Positions 35,408-46,015 of a stretch of DNA of 64,000 nt are shown in pieces. Location: assembly GCF_000321225.1 (NCBI RefSeq), contig NW_004450943.1, positions 556,968 through 620,967 of the forward strand. The letters run 5' to 3'. Under the pieces are notes generated by a model that saw nothing but the letters and a program-made list of their open reading frames with translations, was not told the DNA's origin and searched no databases. This DNA is from Odobenus rosmarus divergens (Eukaryota; Chordata; Mammalia; Carnivora; Odobenidae). Each line of letters opens with the position of its first letter. Position 1 is the stretch's first letter. The translations under genes were made by a program, and so were the position numbers.

Positions 35408-35603
35408 TGTTTATTATTTGAGAGAGAAAGAGAGAGCACCTGTACTCGAGGGGGGAGGAGGGGCAGAAGAAGGGGAGAGAGAGTCTCAAGCAGGCTCCAT
35501 GCCCAGCGTGGAGCCCAACACAGGGCTTAATCTCACAACTTTGAGATCATGACCTGAGAAATCAAGAGTTGGAGGCTTAACTGACTGAGCTAACCAGGAG
35601 TTC
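35408..35603 (-). mobile_element. Can-SINE (SINEC), antisense
   Basis: Antisense SINE with a GA-rich body and the head complement (gatcatgacctgagaaatc and ctgactgagctaaccagg). Target duplications are cttattgtgccatatttt (35390-35407) and cttattgtgctaatatttt (35604-35622), the second one base longer. Confidence 0.9.
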
Positions 35604-35783
35604 CTTATTGTGCTAATATTTTAAAAGAACACAAATTACAGATACAGTTAGAGCCTTCTGTGAACCTCTACTTGTTCTCTCTTCCCAGGGCTAAACACCA
35701 TCCTGAATTTGGTATTCACTATCCCCTTGTATGTGTAACTATATATATATACTTTTTACTTTATACTTAGACATTAATATGTC

Positions 35784-36565
35784 TGTATTAGTTTCTAAGT
35801 GCTGCTGTAGCAAAATACAGGTATCCCCGGTTTTTTATGGCACTTTGCTTTTACAGCGAAAATAGCGTTCAGTGTTTGTTTTGCAATGAACCATTTTAGA
35901 GGCAACGTGAACCCCAAGCAGCAAGTGACACCACCAAGCTCCTTTGCTGGGACCTACACTCAGCGCCTCAGCATCCAGCCGCCACAGCTTTGAACTGTGT
36001 CTGGGAGCATCTGTGCTTTAGTTCCACTTATTTTGTGCATCTGTTAGCGAGACGTGTCCTAACTATAAGAAAAGCCTCAGGGAGGTTATTTTGGGGGTCC
36101 ACAAATGCTCAAAATGTTTTCCATTTAAATTAATGGTAGTCTCTGCTTTATGCCCTTTTGGCTTCCAAAAAGTTTCATGGGAATGCTCTAATAGCTGAGG
36201 AAACCTGCAACATAAACCTGTGGCTTAAAATAATGGATTTTTTTTTTTTTTCCTCACAGTTCTGGAGATTTAAAGTCCAAATCAAGGTGTTGGCAGGGCC
36301 ACACTCCCTTCAGTCCCTTTACAAAGGATCTTTCCTCGACTCCTGCAGCCTCTGGTTGTCCCAGGTGTTCCTTGACTTGTGGCAGCTTAAGTTCAGTCTC
36401 TATCTTCTCTTACAAAGACAGCAGTCTTATTAGATTAGAACTTTTCCTAACTTAACTAATTACACCTACCACAATCCTATTTCCAAATAAGGTCATATGC
36501 TGAGTACTAGAGGTTAGGACTTCAACAAATCCTTTAGGAAGACACAATTCAACCCATAACGTTAT
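35784..36565 (-). mobile_element. MLT1-type LTR, antisense, split by a DNA transposon
   Basis: The complement of a MaLR (MLT1) LTR. It begins tgtattagtttctaagtgct, is interrupted at 35818, and resumes at about 36208 with ctgtggcttaaaat, cacagttctggagattt, ccttgacttgtggcagc, ccaaataaggtcatatg and acacaattcaacccata. Solitary old LTR with no internal retroviral sequence beside it. Confidence 0.8.
35818..36207. mobile_element. Tigger-like non-autonomous DNA transposon
   Basis: A 390-bp insertion within the MLT1. It starts caggtatccccggttttt and ends ctgaggaaacctg, so the ends are imperfect terminal inverted repeats. It follows a TA dinucleotide (35816-35817), and CA (probably a mutated TA) follows it, as expected for mariner/Tigger TA-target elements. 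No transposase frame is present. I recognise the terminal sequence as a laurasiatherian Tigger-type repeat but cannot give a subfamily. Confidence 0.65.
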
Positions 36566-36569
36566 CTAT

Positions 36570-37418
36570 AAATTATATCTGGAATTGATAGGTTGTTTTA
36601 AAACTTACATAAATGATATCATTCTGCAACTGGCTTTTGTTCTTTTATTTATAATTCTGAGATTAATCTGTCTCCATACTTGCAACTGTAGTTTGTTCAT
36701 TTTAACAGAAGTATAGCATCGTATTCCATTGCATGAACATACCACAATTACGTATCCACTCCCCTTTTATGGCCATTTTTGTTGCTTCTGTTATATCATG
36801 ATCACAAAAGGTACTGCAATAAACTTCTTTATACATGTTGCTTGTGCACCTCTGTGCCTGTTTGTCTAAGGTATAAATATAGGAATGTGGGGACTAGGTT
36901 TGTAGGATTTGTGCATCCTCATTCTTTAGATGGTATTTCCAAACTGCTGGCCAAAACCAGTAATAAATTAAACACCCATCAGCTCTATCCTGGAATTCAC
37001 ACTCAGTGCCCTTGCTAATATTTGGTATGGTCCATTTTTTAATTTTTTGTCTGTATGGCTGGTGTGAAATTGTTTATTGCTTTAATTTTCATTTTCCTGA
37101 TTCCTAATTGGTTGAATAATGGGGCATATTTAGGGGCCATCAAGCTTTCCTTTTCTGTGAATTGCTTATTTATACACTTAAGCTTGTTTGTTTTCTCTTG
37201 CTAATTTACTGGGATTTTTAATATATTTTGGGTCCTAGCTGGCTATAACTTTTGCAACTCTCTTTCAACGTGTAACTTGTCTTTTCTCCTCACACTGACA
37301 CAGACACATTTTGAAAATTTTAGTATAGTCAGATTGATGAATCTTTTTCTTTATGATTTGTGTATTTGACATGTGGATTTATAAGTATGATATTTTCCTA
37401 TATTTACTTTAACATTTC
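36570..37418 (-). mobile_element. L1M fragment, antisense
   Basis: Antisense L1M 3' to mid ORF2: catcgtattccattgcatga, ttatggccatttttgttgct, aaggtactgcaataaactt, tagatggtatttccaaactg and tctggctggtgtgaaatt-like words. A 70-base segment of it, 37316-37385, has a near-copy at 40400-40469. Confidence 0.65.
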
Positions 37419-37419
37419 A

Positions 37420-38274
37420 TTTCCAAATAATTCAAATACAGAGAAGTTATAAGTTGCTTTTCACCCAGATTCACTAATTATCAACATTTTGTCCCATGTG
37501 CTTTATTATTCTCTCCCTCTCGCTATATAATTACTCCATTGTATGTTAATATAATCAAATGTGTTGTATATTACATATTACCATAAGTAGAAAATAATAT
37601 AATTACATGTGATAATTATATAAGTATAATTCACATTCTATAATAATTACATTAATCACTAAATATTACTTTAATTAGTATGTGTTAATATACTTTTTTC
37701 TAAATCATTTGAAAGAAAGCTGCAGACATCATGCTTCTTTAACATTTCAGTGTATATATCCCAAGAACAAAGACATTCACTTACGTCACCACAGTATAGT
37801 TACCAGGAATTTTAACACTGATATAAAAGTATAATCTATAGATCATATTCAAATTTTATCAGCTTTTCTAATATTGTAATTTTGGAAATTTTTCTGGTAT
37901 ATGATCCAGTTCGGGATCATATATTACATTTAATTTTATGTCTATTTAGTTTCCTTTCATTTAAACACTTCATCACGCTTTATATCTTTACTGACATTGA
38001 CTTTTTTTTTTTTAGGTATACAAGCCATCTATTTTGTAGAATGTCTCTTAACCATCTGATGTTTTCTCATGATTAGATTCAGGTTATGACAGGGGCACTT
38101 GGGTGGCTCAGTTGGTCAAGGGGCCCACTCTTGATTTCAGCTCAGGTCATAATCTTAGAGTCTTGAGATCAAACCCTGCATGGGGCTCCACACTCAACAT
38201 GGAGACTGCTTGAGATTTTCTCCCTCTCCTTCCGCCCCTCCCCCCACTCACGTGTGCTTTCTCTCTCTCTCAAA

Positions 38275-38309
<35 letters not shown>

Positions 38310-38365
38310 ATCTATCTATCTATCAATCTTTAGATTCAGGTTATGGCAGAAATGATATGTAACTC
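37420..38365 (-). mobile_element. Old repeat of unassigned family with SINE inside
   Basis: The sequence ttcacccagattcactaatt, gctgcagacatcatgcttct, cagtgtatatatcccaagaa, gatcatattcaaattttatc and catgattagattcaggttat matches a widespread mammalian old repeat I cannot name (possibly an L1ME 3' region). A related but short piece is at 43570-43690. The SINE at 38093 interrupts it. Confidence 0.4.
38093..38329 (+). mobile_element. Can-SINE (SINEC) with long (AAAT)n tail
   Basis: SINE whose tail is a pure microsatellite of about ten aaat units followed by tctatctatctatc, at about 38270-38325. Target duplications ttagattcaggttatgacag and ttagattcaggttatggcag (38073-38092 and 38330-38349). The head has been diverged from the younger SINE class (ggggcacttgggtggctc). 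Confidence 0.93.
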
Positions 38366-38727
38366 TATCTTCTTTTTTTTTTTATTTTTGCTTTTCTCAT
38401 TTAGGTTTATAACCAACATCTATTTTTATATATGGTGTGAGGTAGAGATGTATTATTTTTCCACATGGATAACTATTATTATTAATCAAATAGTGAGTTA
38501 TTTCCCCAAATATTTGTAATGATAATACAATTTCTGCCATATATCAATTTTTCATATATACACAGTACCATTTCTGGGATTTCTATCCTGATGCATTGAT
38601 TTATTTGCTCATCCACATGCCAATATTTCCTTATCTTAATTATTACAGCTTTACAATAGGGTAAGATAACCTACTCTGTTATTTTTGCACTTCAAAATTA
38701 TCTTGGCAACTTTGACCTTTTGTAAAA

Positions 38728-38765
<38 letters not shown>

Positions 38766-39285
38766 CTGATGAAGTATTTACTTGACTGCATTGAATTAAC
38801 AGGTTAATTTCAGGAGAACCGCCATCTTTAGAACTAAATCTTTCCATTAGTGGACTGAACATGATTTCTCTTTTTGTTTAGACCCTTTTGGGTAAATTTG
38901 ATAAGGCTATACATAAAGGTCCTATACATCTTTTGTTGTATAAATTCGGAATTATTTTCTAGGTTACGTTTTATTATATTTTTAGATGTTACATTTTCTA
39001 ATATCCATTTTGTATTTTTTTAACTGACAGATAAGAACCACAAACAATTTGTGTGTATTGGTCTTATATCCAAAAACTTTACTAAACTTTCAAGTCAAAA
39101 AGTTTTCAAGTTTATGTATTTTGAATGTAGATAATCATACTGCCTGCAAACAAAGACTTCCATTATACTGTGGAATAAAAGCATCTTTGTATAAAGGAAA
39201 TTTGCCTAACTTTTCACAAAAAGAATGTTTTTTTGCCTTGAATTTCTTTGGAATCCTTGCTTTGATGTTTTAAGACTTTACTTGT
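38366..39285 (-). mobile_element. L1M ORF2 fragment, antisense
   Basis: Antisense mid ORF2 of an old L1: atggtgtgaggtagagatgt, cacagtaccatttctgggat, attacagctttacaataggg, cttggcaactttgaccttt and gtgtattggtcttatatcc. It is the same ORF2 region as antisense L1M at 43150-44350, so it is probably part of the copy at 36570. Confidence 0.65.
38730..38764. repeat. (CA)n microsatellite
   Basis: About sixteen uninterrupted ca units inside the antisense L1M. A likely length-variable locus. Confidence 0.95.
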
Positions 39286-39439
39286 TTTTATTGTAAGTGG
39301 CCTCAAAATCCCTATCAATGAACAAACATGCTGCATTATGTTCCTTAACCCCACATTCTGCTCCTCTTCTGCCCCATTTCTCACTTCTCTTTACAGTGCA
39401 TTCTGCAAAAAGTTGTCTATATCGCTATTTCCATTGGTT

Positions 39440-40060
39440 CTTTGCATAGACTTTCTTGAACCCATTTCAATAAGGCTTTTATCTTACCACTTCACTGAAA
39501 TTGCTCCTGTCAAGATCACCAGTAATCTCTACCTGGCCAACTAAAGTTTAGGTCTCAACCTCTCCGCAGCATTTGACACTTGCCACTCAGCTTCAGAGAC
39601 ACCACATCTCCTGTTTTTCCTCTCTTATAACCGCCCGCCCCCTTACTCTCCGTTGCTAGATCCTTCCCCTTTTACTCAAAATTAGGGGATGTTGTAATCT
39701 CAGTCCTCCCCACTATCTATTCTCACATCCTTTGTAGGTAATTTCAGCCTGTCTCCTGACTTTAACAACCAGCTCTATGCCAGCGACTCCCAAATATGTA
39801 TCTCCAGCCCAACTGCTCCCCTAAACTTCTGACTTATATATCCACCAGCCTACTTGATATCTTTGCTAGGAAGTCTAAAAGAAACTCATATTTAAAATGC
39901 AGAAAACAAGCCCTTGACTTCTTACCAACCTCTCCCAGCAACATTCTCAATCTCAGGAAATAATATTATTCCCTGATTAGAGTTATCCTTGATTCCAACT
40001 CTTTTGTTCACGATCCACACACAACCTGTCAGGAAATCCTGTTGATTATACTTCAAAACG
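39440..40060 (+). mobile_element. L2-type LINE, reverse-transcriptase region
   Basis: Sense L2-like ORF2 in the expected order: gtcaagatcaccagtaatct, ctctccgcagcatttgacac (LSAAFDT-type motif), agctctatgccagcgactcc (the region of the YADD catalytic box, here read as YASD-like), atgtatctccagcccaactg and gtcaggaaatcctgttgatt. Several indels; there is no open frame over the whole. Confidence 0.7.
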
Positions 40061-40399
40061 TATTTGTATAAAACCACATACTAACATATAGATGTGAGCC
40101 AGGAGCCAGTAAAAGGGAGACAAGCCACCTCTAGACAGTAAGGGGCTGCTGTTATAAGAGACAAAACTAGCCCTGGTTAAGTAGATAACTCTGTGTCCTA
40201 TAACTGGAGGATCTGGTAGGGATCATGCTTTTTTCTGATATGTTCTCAAAAACTGTGTGCCAAAATTCCTTTTGCATAGAGACAGATTAAATACCATACA
40301 AGCAGAGGTGTTTGCTAAAAGGATTACAGAAATCACAGTGCAGATTTCCTGCCAAGATAGTCTACTAAGCTTATATAAGAGAACTTTAGTATATAAGAG

Positions 40400-40469
40400 A
40401 ATTTCGGTATAGTCAAATTGATGAATCTTTTTCTTTAGGATTTATGTATTTGACATGTGGATTTATAAG
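40400..40469 (+). repeat. 70-bp near-copy of 37316-37385
   Basis: aatttcggtatagtcaaatt and its continuation to gacatgtggatttataag matches 37316-37385 with about five mismatches in 70 bases, same orientation. It is bracketed by tataagagaa (about 40393) and tataagagaacc (about 40464). The neighbouring sequence on either side does not match the 37.3-kb locus. Confidence 0.75.
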
Positions 40470-40539
40470 AGAACCACAGGTACAGAAAGAATATAGATTA
40501 AAAAATTCTGTGAAAAGTAACTTTAAAATACATAGCCAA

Positions 40540-40606
40540 GTTTGAAAGAAAGAAAGAGAAAGAGAGAGAGAGAAACAAAGAAAGAAAGAAAGAAAAGAAA
40601 AGAAGT
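40540..40606. repeat. GA-rich microsatellite
   Basis: Mixed gaaa and ga units, about 65 bases, plus strand purine-rich. Confidence 0.85.
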
Positions 40607-40809
40607 GGAAATTTCTATAAATCCCAAATAAGACAAAAATCAGAGTCCATGTTCATTTTGGGGTCTGGAATTTGGGCTTGCCTGGGGAAGAGAGTTTAGA
40701 CCCAGGCCTCAGAAAAGAGCTTTCCTGTCCTTGAACAGAGACCATCTTCCCACGATCCTAGGATTCTACCCTAAGCAAGCGGCCCCTAAGAAGAATGGCC
40801 CACAATAGT

Positions 40810-41170
40810 TCTCATTCATCACCTAATTTTTCACTCATAACCAAAGTCCAGCAGACCAATGAGGAAAACTGTAGCATGCATGAAAAATGACCAAGATAAC
40901 AAATCAAACTGGTCCAGGGGAAGCAGAAACAACTCAGAGAACAGTAGAAGGTTTTTAAAATCCCAGTGAATTTCCTTAGAGAGATTTGAGAAGATGCTGA
41001 AGCTGCAAAGTAAGTTTAGGCTGCTATGATGAAGGAGCAACTAAGAAACAAGAAAGAAATCTTGGGATTTAAAAATAGGATTGTGAAAATTACAAGTGCT
41101 ATAGAATAGCTGAAAGAAAAAGAAATCTGCAAAGTAAAACAAAAGACAAATGGAAAGCATGAGGAAAAAG
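40810..41170 (+). mobile_element. L1M ORF1-like fragment (tentative)
   Basis: An A-rich sense stretch in the style of L1 ORF1 (gctgatgaa-type and gaagatgctgaagctg words, and gaaagaaaaagaaatctgc). It has no motif I can place precisely. Assigned by pattern only. The antisense open frames over it (69 and 119 codons) are artefacts. Confidence 0.3.
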
Positions 41171-41399
41171 TCAACAGAAATTATTTTTATAATGTGTATT
41201 GTATATCTGACACATATGAAATAATACATGTAACATAGATATAAGTTATGACAATTACATGAACACCAGTGAGTCCAACTCAAGCAGAGCATCACCAATC
41301 TGCTTATTCCTGCTCTATTCCCACTGCCTGCCTCCCAACTAGAGTTAAGCGCAATTGTGAATTTTATGACCTTGTTTTTGAAATTTTTTTTTTTGTACA

Positions 41400-42724
41400 T
41401 ATGAATGTATCCTTAAACAATAGTTTTACTTGTTTTTAAACCTAATAAAAATGGCCTCATACTGACAGATTTGTGAGGAGGGATAGATAGATATAAGGCT
41501 AGATTGAGAGGCTGCAAAGCACAGAGATTAAAGGTAGGACTGTCATTTCATGCCCTATCACTTCCACGCTGGTAAAGCCACACAAGTTGCTTACTTAGAG
41601 ACTCAGCTTCCTCATCTGCAAAATGGAGGTCAGAGGGGTGTCATGACGATTGAATGAAGTAATACACATACAATGCTTAGAATGAGGCTGTCACAGAGTA
41701 ACTGCTATGTGAATATTTACCATCATCATTATTGTACTGTACTTTTTTTCTGTGACTGGTTTTTTTTCCACTCAAATTTATGTTTGAAGATTTATCAGTT
41801 TTGTTGCATGTAGCTACAGTTATTTTCTTCTACTGCGTAACATTGTATCTTTAGAATATGCTGTATTTTACCTTTTCATTCTCCTGTCAATCTACATTTG
41901 GGTTGTTTTACTTTTTTGCTATTAAAATCTGTAATGCTATAAACATTCTTATGCCTGTTTCCTGGTGCATGGATGCCAAAGTCTCTCTAGAACATACATT
42001 CTTATGTCCAGGTGTGGAACTGCTGGGCCATAGCTTCACATAAAACCAAATCACCAAATTGTTTTCTAAAATGATGAACATTTTGCAGGAAATAAAACTT
42101 TCCGTTGAGTTACACACTCTTGGTATGGTCAAAATTCCTAATTTTTTCCTCTTCAATGGGAGTAAAATGAAACTTCACTATCATAATTTACACTTCTATA
42201 CTTTTGAATGAGGTTAGGTATCTTTCAATATATTCATCATTTGTGTTTCCTATTGTATAAAATCCTGCTTATATGGTTTGCTTATTTTTCTATTATGTTT
42301 TGGCTTACTAATCTTATTGATTTGTAAGAGTTCTTTATATATTCTAGAAAATGACATTTTGTCAACAGTTTGCTAAGTGACTATCTTTTCCAAGTTTGGG
42401 GCTAACCTTTTCACTTTATTGATAATGTGTTTTGATGACAAGAGGTTCTCAAAGCTAAAATGATCAACTTAATCAATTTTTTAGTCAGCATTTTCTCTAT
42501 CTTGGGGTAAAAATGTATCTCCTGCATTTCTGATAAAAGTTCCAAAGTTTTGCCATCACATTTAAGTATAATCCATCAGGGACTTTAAAATATATATATT
42601 TAGAGATCTAATTCCATTTTATCCATATTCTTTATATGTACACGTATATACGTGTATATATCTCAACATCCTTTATATCATGTTTATGTCTCCGCTCTCC
42701 ATTGATTGGCAATACAAGTATACT
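41400..42724 (-). mobile_element. L1M ORF2 end, antisense (first part of a broken copy)
   Basis: Antisense old L1 ORF2: cattctcctgtcaatctac, aatgctataaacattcttat, ttggtatggtcaaaattcc, attctagaaaatgacatttt. It is interrupted by a MIR at 41505 and by the LTR at 42725. Further parts are at 43150-43560, 44000-44645, 45325-45590, 46016-46350 and 47690-47940. An 18-bp palindrome lies at 42639-42656. Confidence 0.65.
41505..41735 (+). mobile_element. MIR SINE in sense within antisense L1M
   Basis: Sense MIR: aggctgcaaagcacagagat, then atcacttccacgctggtaaa, then gactcagcttcctcatctgc, gtgtcatgacgattgaatga and caatgcttagaat. Good order, moderate divergence. Confidence 0.8.
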
Positions 42725-43145
42725 AGATTCTTAGGGCTGCTGTAATAAATTAATCACTTGGTGGCTTAAAAATGACAGAAGTCTATTGTTTCACAGTTCT
42801 AGAAAATAGAAGTCAGAAATCAAGGTGTCAACAAGGTTGGTTCCTCCTAGAGGCTCTGAGGAAGAGATCATCCTTTGCCTCTCTCCTAGCTTTTGTTGGT
42901 TGCACACAATCCTTGGTGTTCCTTGGCTTGTAGATGCACCACTCCAATCTCTGCCGCCATCTCACACTGTCCTCTCCTCTTCTTGAAAGGACACCCAGTA
43001 CTGGATTTAGGGCCTAGGATGATTTCCTCTCTAGATCCTTAATTGCATCTGCAAAGACCCTATTTCCAAATCAGGTCACATTCTAAGGTTGTAGGTAGAC
43101 ATGAATTTTGGAGGGTACACTTAGTCAACCTACAGTGCATCAATA
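42725..43145 (-). mobile_element. MLT1-type LTR, antisense
   Basis: The complement of a MaLR LTR in one piece: tagattcttagggctgctgt, ttaatcacttggtggcttaa, cacagttctagaaaata, gtgttccttggcttgtagat, cccagtactggatttaggg and accctatttccaaatcaggt. It is better preserved than the copy at 35784. Solitary, no internal region. Confidence 0.85.
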
Positions 43146-43149
43146 TCAA

Positions 43150-43560
43150 GAATCCATATAATTAAGTATCTAATTCTGGGCCCTTTCTGTTGTTCCATTC
43201 CCCTGTTTTTCTATCCTTGAACCAATACCACACTGTCTTAATTGCAGATACTTTAATACTTATATAATAATTATTGATATCTGAAAAACAAGTCCCATCT
43301 CCTCCTCCTTTTAGAGTGTTTTGGCTACTCTTGGGGCTTTGTTTATCTATATAAATTGAGGCTTCAGCTTGTCAAATTCCTTTAAAAATCCTGCTGATAT
43401 TTTTATTGAAATTATACTGAATCTATGGAAAATTGGGGAGAAACTGACATCTTTACATTACTGGGTCCTCCAATACATAAATATGATGTATCTCTCCCTT
43501 CGTTTCAGCTTCCTTTAACATTTTTCAATAATGTACTATATTTTCTCCCATACCTTTTTT
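43150..43560 (-). mobile_element. L1M ORF2, antisense (second part)
   Basis: Antisense ORF2 continuing from 42724: tctattcttgaaccaatacc-like words, attgcagatactttaatac, gtgttttggctactcttggg and tttgtttatctatataaat. Dead, AT-rich. Confidence 0.65.
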
Positions 43561-43749
43561 CAGTAAGCTTTTCACTGTGGAATAATTTTAGATTCACAGA
43601 AAAGTAGCAAAAATAATACAGAAGATCTAGTGGCTCAGGTGGCTTCCCCTAATGTCAACATCTTACATACATCTTTTGTTAGATTTATTTATGAGTAACT
43701 TATATATTATGTTGCTGTTATAAATGGTGAGACATAATCCACATGGTTC

Positions 43750-43995
43750 AGCAACCAAATAATAGGAGTCTCCAAAAATGAAAACAGAAGGGAAGAAATT
43801 ATCAAAGAATAAAATTTCTAAACACTGAAGAGGCAGCAACCTTTAAATTGAAAGAGCGCACTCAGTCCTAAGCAAGATGAACAAAAAGTAGAATTTCACC
43901 TAGGCCCTTCCTTGTGAAATTTCAGAACTCCAAGGAAAAGAGAAGCCCTTAAAAGCTGTATAAGGTTGTTTACTTTAAAATGTGTTATCCTGGAG
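43750..43995 (+). mobile_element. L1M ORF1 fragment in sense
   Basis: tccaaaaatgaaaacagaag, then ggaagaaattatcaaagaat, then aaattgaaagagcgcactca and gaatttcacctaggcccttc read as L1M ORF1 in the sense direction, opposite to its surroundings. A separate small insertion inside the antisense L1M. Confidence 0.55.
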
Positions 43996-43999
43996 AGTA

Positions 44000-44645
44000 G
44001 CTACTACATAGAACTCCGAGTCTCTGTGTTGAGTTTTTCCTTCTAAAAACACAATCTCCTTTTATGCCCTCAGTAGTTCTGAAGTGTTCTCATGTATGTC
44101 TTGCATATTTCCTGCTAAGTCTATTCCTAGGTGGCTTATATTTTTATTGTTATTTACATTACAAATTGAAATTTTTTTCTCATATTTTCTGGTTACCATT
44201 GGTGTAGAAAAGCTATTGATTTTTGTTTTCATTTATCCATATACAGTCACTTACTAAACTCATTACTTCAATAAACCTTAGTTAAATCTGTAGTGTTTTC
44301 CTATTAGATAATTATATAATCTGCAAACAATGACAATTTTGTCCTTCTTAGCTCTCTTGTTGCTTTTTCTTTTCTTATTACTCTAGCTGGAACATTCCAA
44401 AAAAATTTAATAATAATAATGGTGGGAGTACGCTTGTCACTACTTTTTACCTGTAATATTGCACTCTTAAAAAGTACCTTTAGTTTCAGAGTCTCTATCA
44501 TCTTAGAAATAGATGACTCTTAACATATCTTTGGCATTAATTGAAATGGTCTGTTTAACCTTTTAATTTAATGAATTTAATCAAAATATTCCAACTATTG
44601 AATCATCTTTACATTTCTGGTGTAAATCCTACATAATTCAAGTGT
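44000..44645 (-). mobile_element. L1M ORF2, antisense (third part)
   Basis: Antisense ORF2: gtctattcctaggtggctta, gatttttgttttcatttatc, ataatctgcaaacaatgaca, cttgttgctttttcttttct and tccaactattgaatcatc. Continues at 45325 beyond two LTR-like insertions. Confidence 0.65.
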
Positions 44646-44649
44646 GCTA

Positions 44650-45010
44650 TGAACTCAGTTATGTCTTCCCCAACTTCCTAAATTGAAGCCCTAACCTCCA
44701 TTGTGATGGTATTGGGAGATGGGTCCTCTGGGAGCTAAACAGGTTTAGATGAGATCCTGAGGGTCAGGCCCTCATAAGGGGATTAGTGCCCTTATAAGAA
44801 GAAACACCACAGAATTTGCTCTCTTATTCTCCTTACCATGTGAAGACCTATAAAGAAGATGGTCATCTATAAGACAGGAAGAGAGCTCTCACCAAAAACA
44901 GATCATGATGGCATCTTGATCTCGAACTTTAAGCCTCCAAAACTGTGAGAAAAACTTTGTTTTTTAAGCTACCCAGTCTCTGGTATTTTGTTAAGACAGC
45001 CCTGGCTAAG
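44650..45010 (+). mobile_element. MLT1/MST-type LTR, sense
   Basis: Sense MaLR LTR: tgaagccctaacctccattg, gtgatggtattgggagatgg, ttagtgcccttataagaaga, accatgtgaagacctataaa, cctccaaaactgtgagaaa and ctacccagtctctggtattt. It ends gacagccctggctaag. MSTD or MLT1A are alternatives. Confidence 0.8.
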
Positions 45011-45322
45011 AACTCCTCCTGCCTGATCGCCTTGAGCTGGCACATCAGTCTCTTCCCACCATTAGACTCTAACTGAAATATTGCTACTTGGGTCTCAAAC
45101 CTGTCAGTTTTTGGAATGGAACTTACATTATTAGCTGCCCTGGTTCTTGGCCCTCAGACTCAGACTGGATTGACACCATTATGTCTCTTGGGCCTTCAGC
45201 TTGCTGATTGCAGTTCTTGGGACCTATCAACCTCCATGACTGTGTGAGCCAATCCCTTATTATAAATGCGTGTGTGTGTGTGTCCTATTGGTTCTGTTTC
45301 TATGAAGAACCCTGACTAATAT
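45011..45322 (+). mobile_element. LTR-like repeat, unassigned
   Basis: ttgagctggcacatcagtct, then tggaatggaacttacattat, agcttgctgattgcagttct, gtgtgagccaatcccttatt, a short (gt)n, then tattggttctgtttctatga and a ccctgactaata end. I know this as a common mammalian repeat with an LTR-like polyadenylation region but cannot give its name. Confidence 0.5.
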
Positions 45323-45324
45323 AA

Positions 45325-45587
45325 GATGTATTGCCTTTTTAATACATTCCTGAATTTATTTGCCAGTATTTTATTTATACTCTGTTAACTGTTACTGTTC
45401 CTTAGTTTTTGTATATATGTATACCACTTTTACTATTAAGCTTTGACACTGGGTTCAGGTCAACCTTGCAAAATTAATTGGAAATTTCACCCTTTTTTTC
45501 AATGCTTGGGGCAGTTTAAAGAGCGAAGAAAGTAGTATATGTTTCTTGCAAGTGTGCTGAAATTTTCTTTAAAAATCATCTGGGCCT
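45325..45587 (-). mobile_element. L1M ORF2, antisense (fourth part)
   Basis: Antisense ORF2: ttcctgaatttatttgccag, ttgacactgggttcaggtca and gggcagtttaaagagcg. Cut by the two SINEs and continued at 46016. Confidence 0.6.
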
Positions 45588-45795
45588 AGGGCCACCTGTG
45601 TGGTTCAATTAGTTAAACGTCCAACTCTTGGTTTCAGCTGAGGTCATGATCTCAAGGGTCATGAGATTGAGCCCCATGTCAGGCTCCTCACTCAGAGGAG
45701 GGTCTGTTTGAAGATTTTCTCCCTCTGCCCCTCCCCCCTTCCCCTCCCTTCCTCCTTCCCTCTAAATAAACAAACAAATAAATAAATCTTTTCTA
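45588..45795 (+). mobile_element. Can-SINE (SINEC), first of a pair
   Basis: SINE flanked on the left by aaaaatcatctgggcct at 45571-45587 and on the right by aaaaatcatct at about 45797. Tail of aaacaaacaaataa units. Its right flank is the left flank of the next SINE, so the two share one site. Confidence 0.93.
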
Positions 45796-45809
45796 AAAAA
45801 AATCATCTA

Positions 45810-45998
45810 AGGGCATCTGGGTGGCGCTGTCAGTTAAGCATCCGACCCTTGGTTTTGCTTCAGGTCATGATCTCAGGGTCATGACACTGAGCCCTGTGTC
45901 AGGCTCTGCACTCAGTGGGGAGTCTGGTTCAGATTCTCTCTCCCTCTGCCCCTCCCTCCTGTTCTCTCTCTCTCTAACATAAATAAACAAATCTTTAA
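45810..45998 (+). mobile_element. Can-SINE (SINEC), second of a pair
   Basis: SINE in the same orientation as its neighbour, separated only by the shared target sequence. The right flank aaaaatcatctgggcct at 45999-46015 matches the leftmost copy exactly. The head has a small change (gtggcgctgtcagtt). Confidence 0.93.
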
Positions 45999-46015
45999 AA
46001 AAATCATCTGGGCCT

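Noticed and set aside
35784..36565. Possible endogenous retrovirus
   Set aside because: Only solitary MaLR-type LTR sequence is seen here and at 42725, 44650 and 57105. No gag, pol or env-like frames accompany them.
41041..41400. 119-codon minus-strand frame rich in F, L and C
   Set aside because: AT-rich composition over an A-rich plus-strand stretch; no motif or start context supports a gene.
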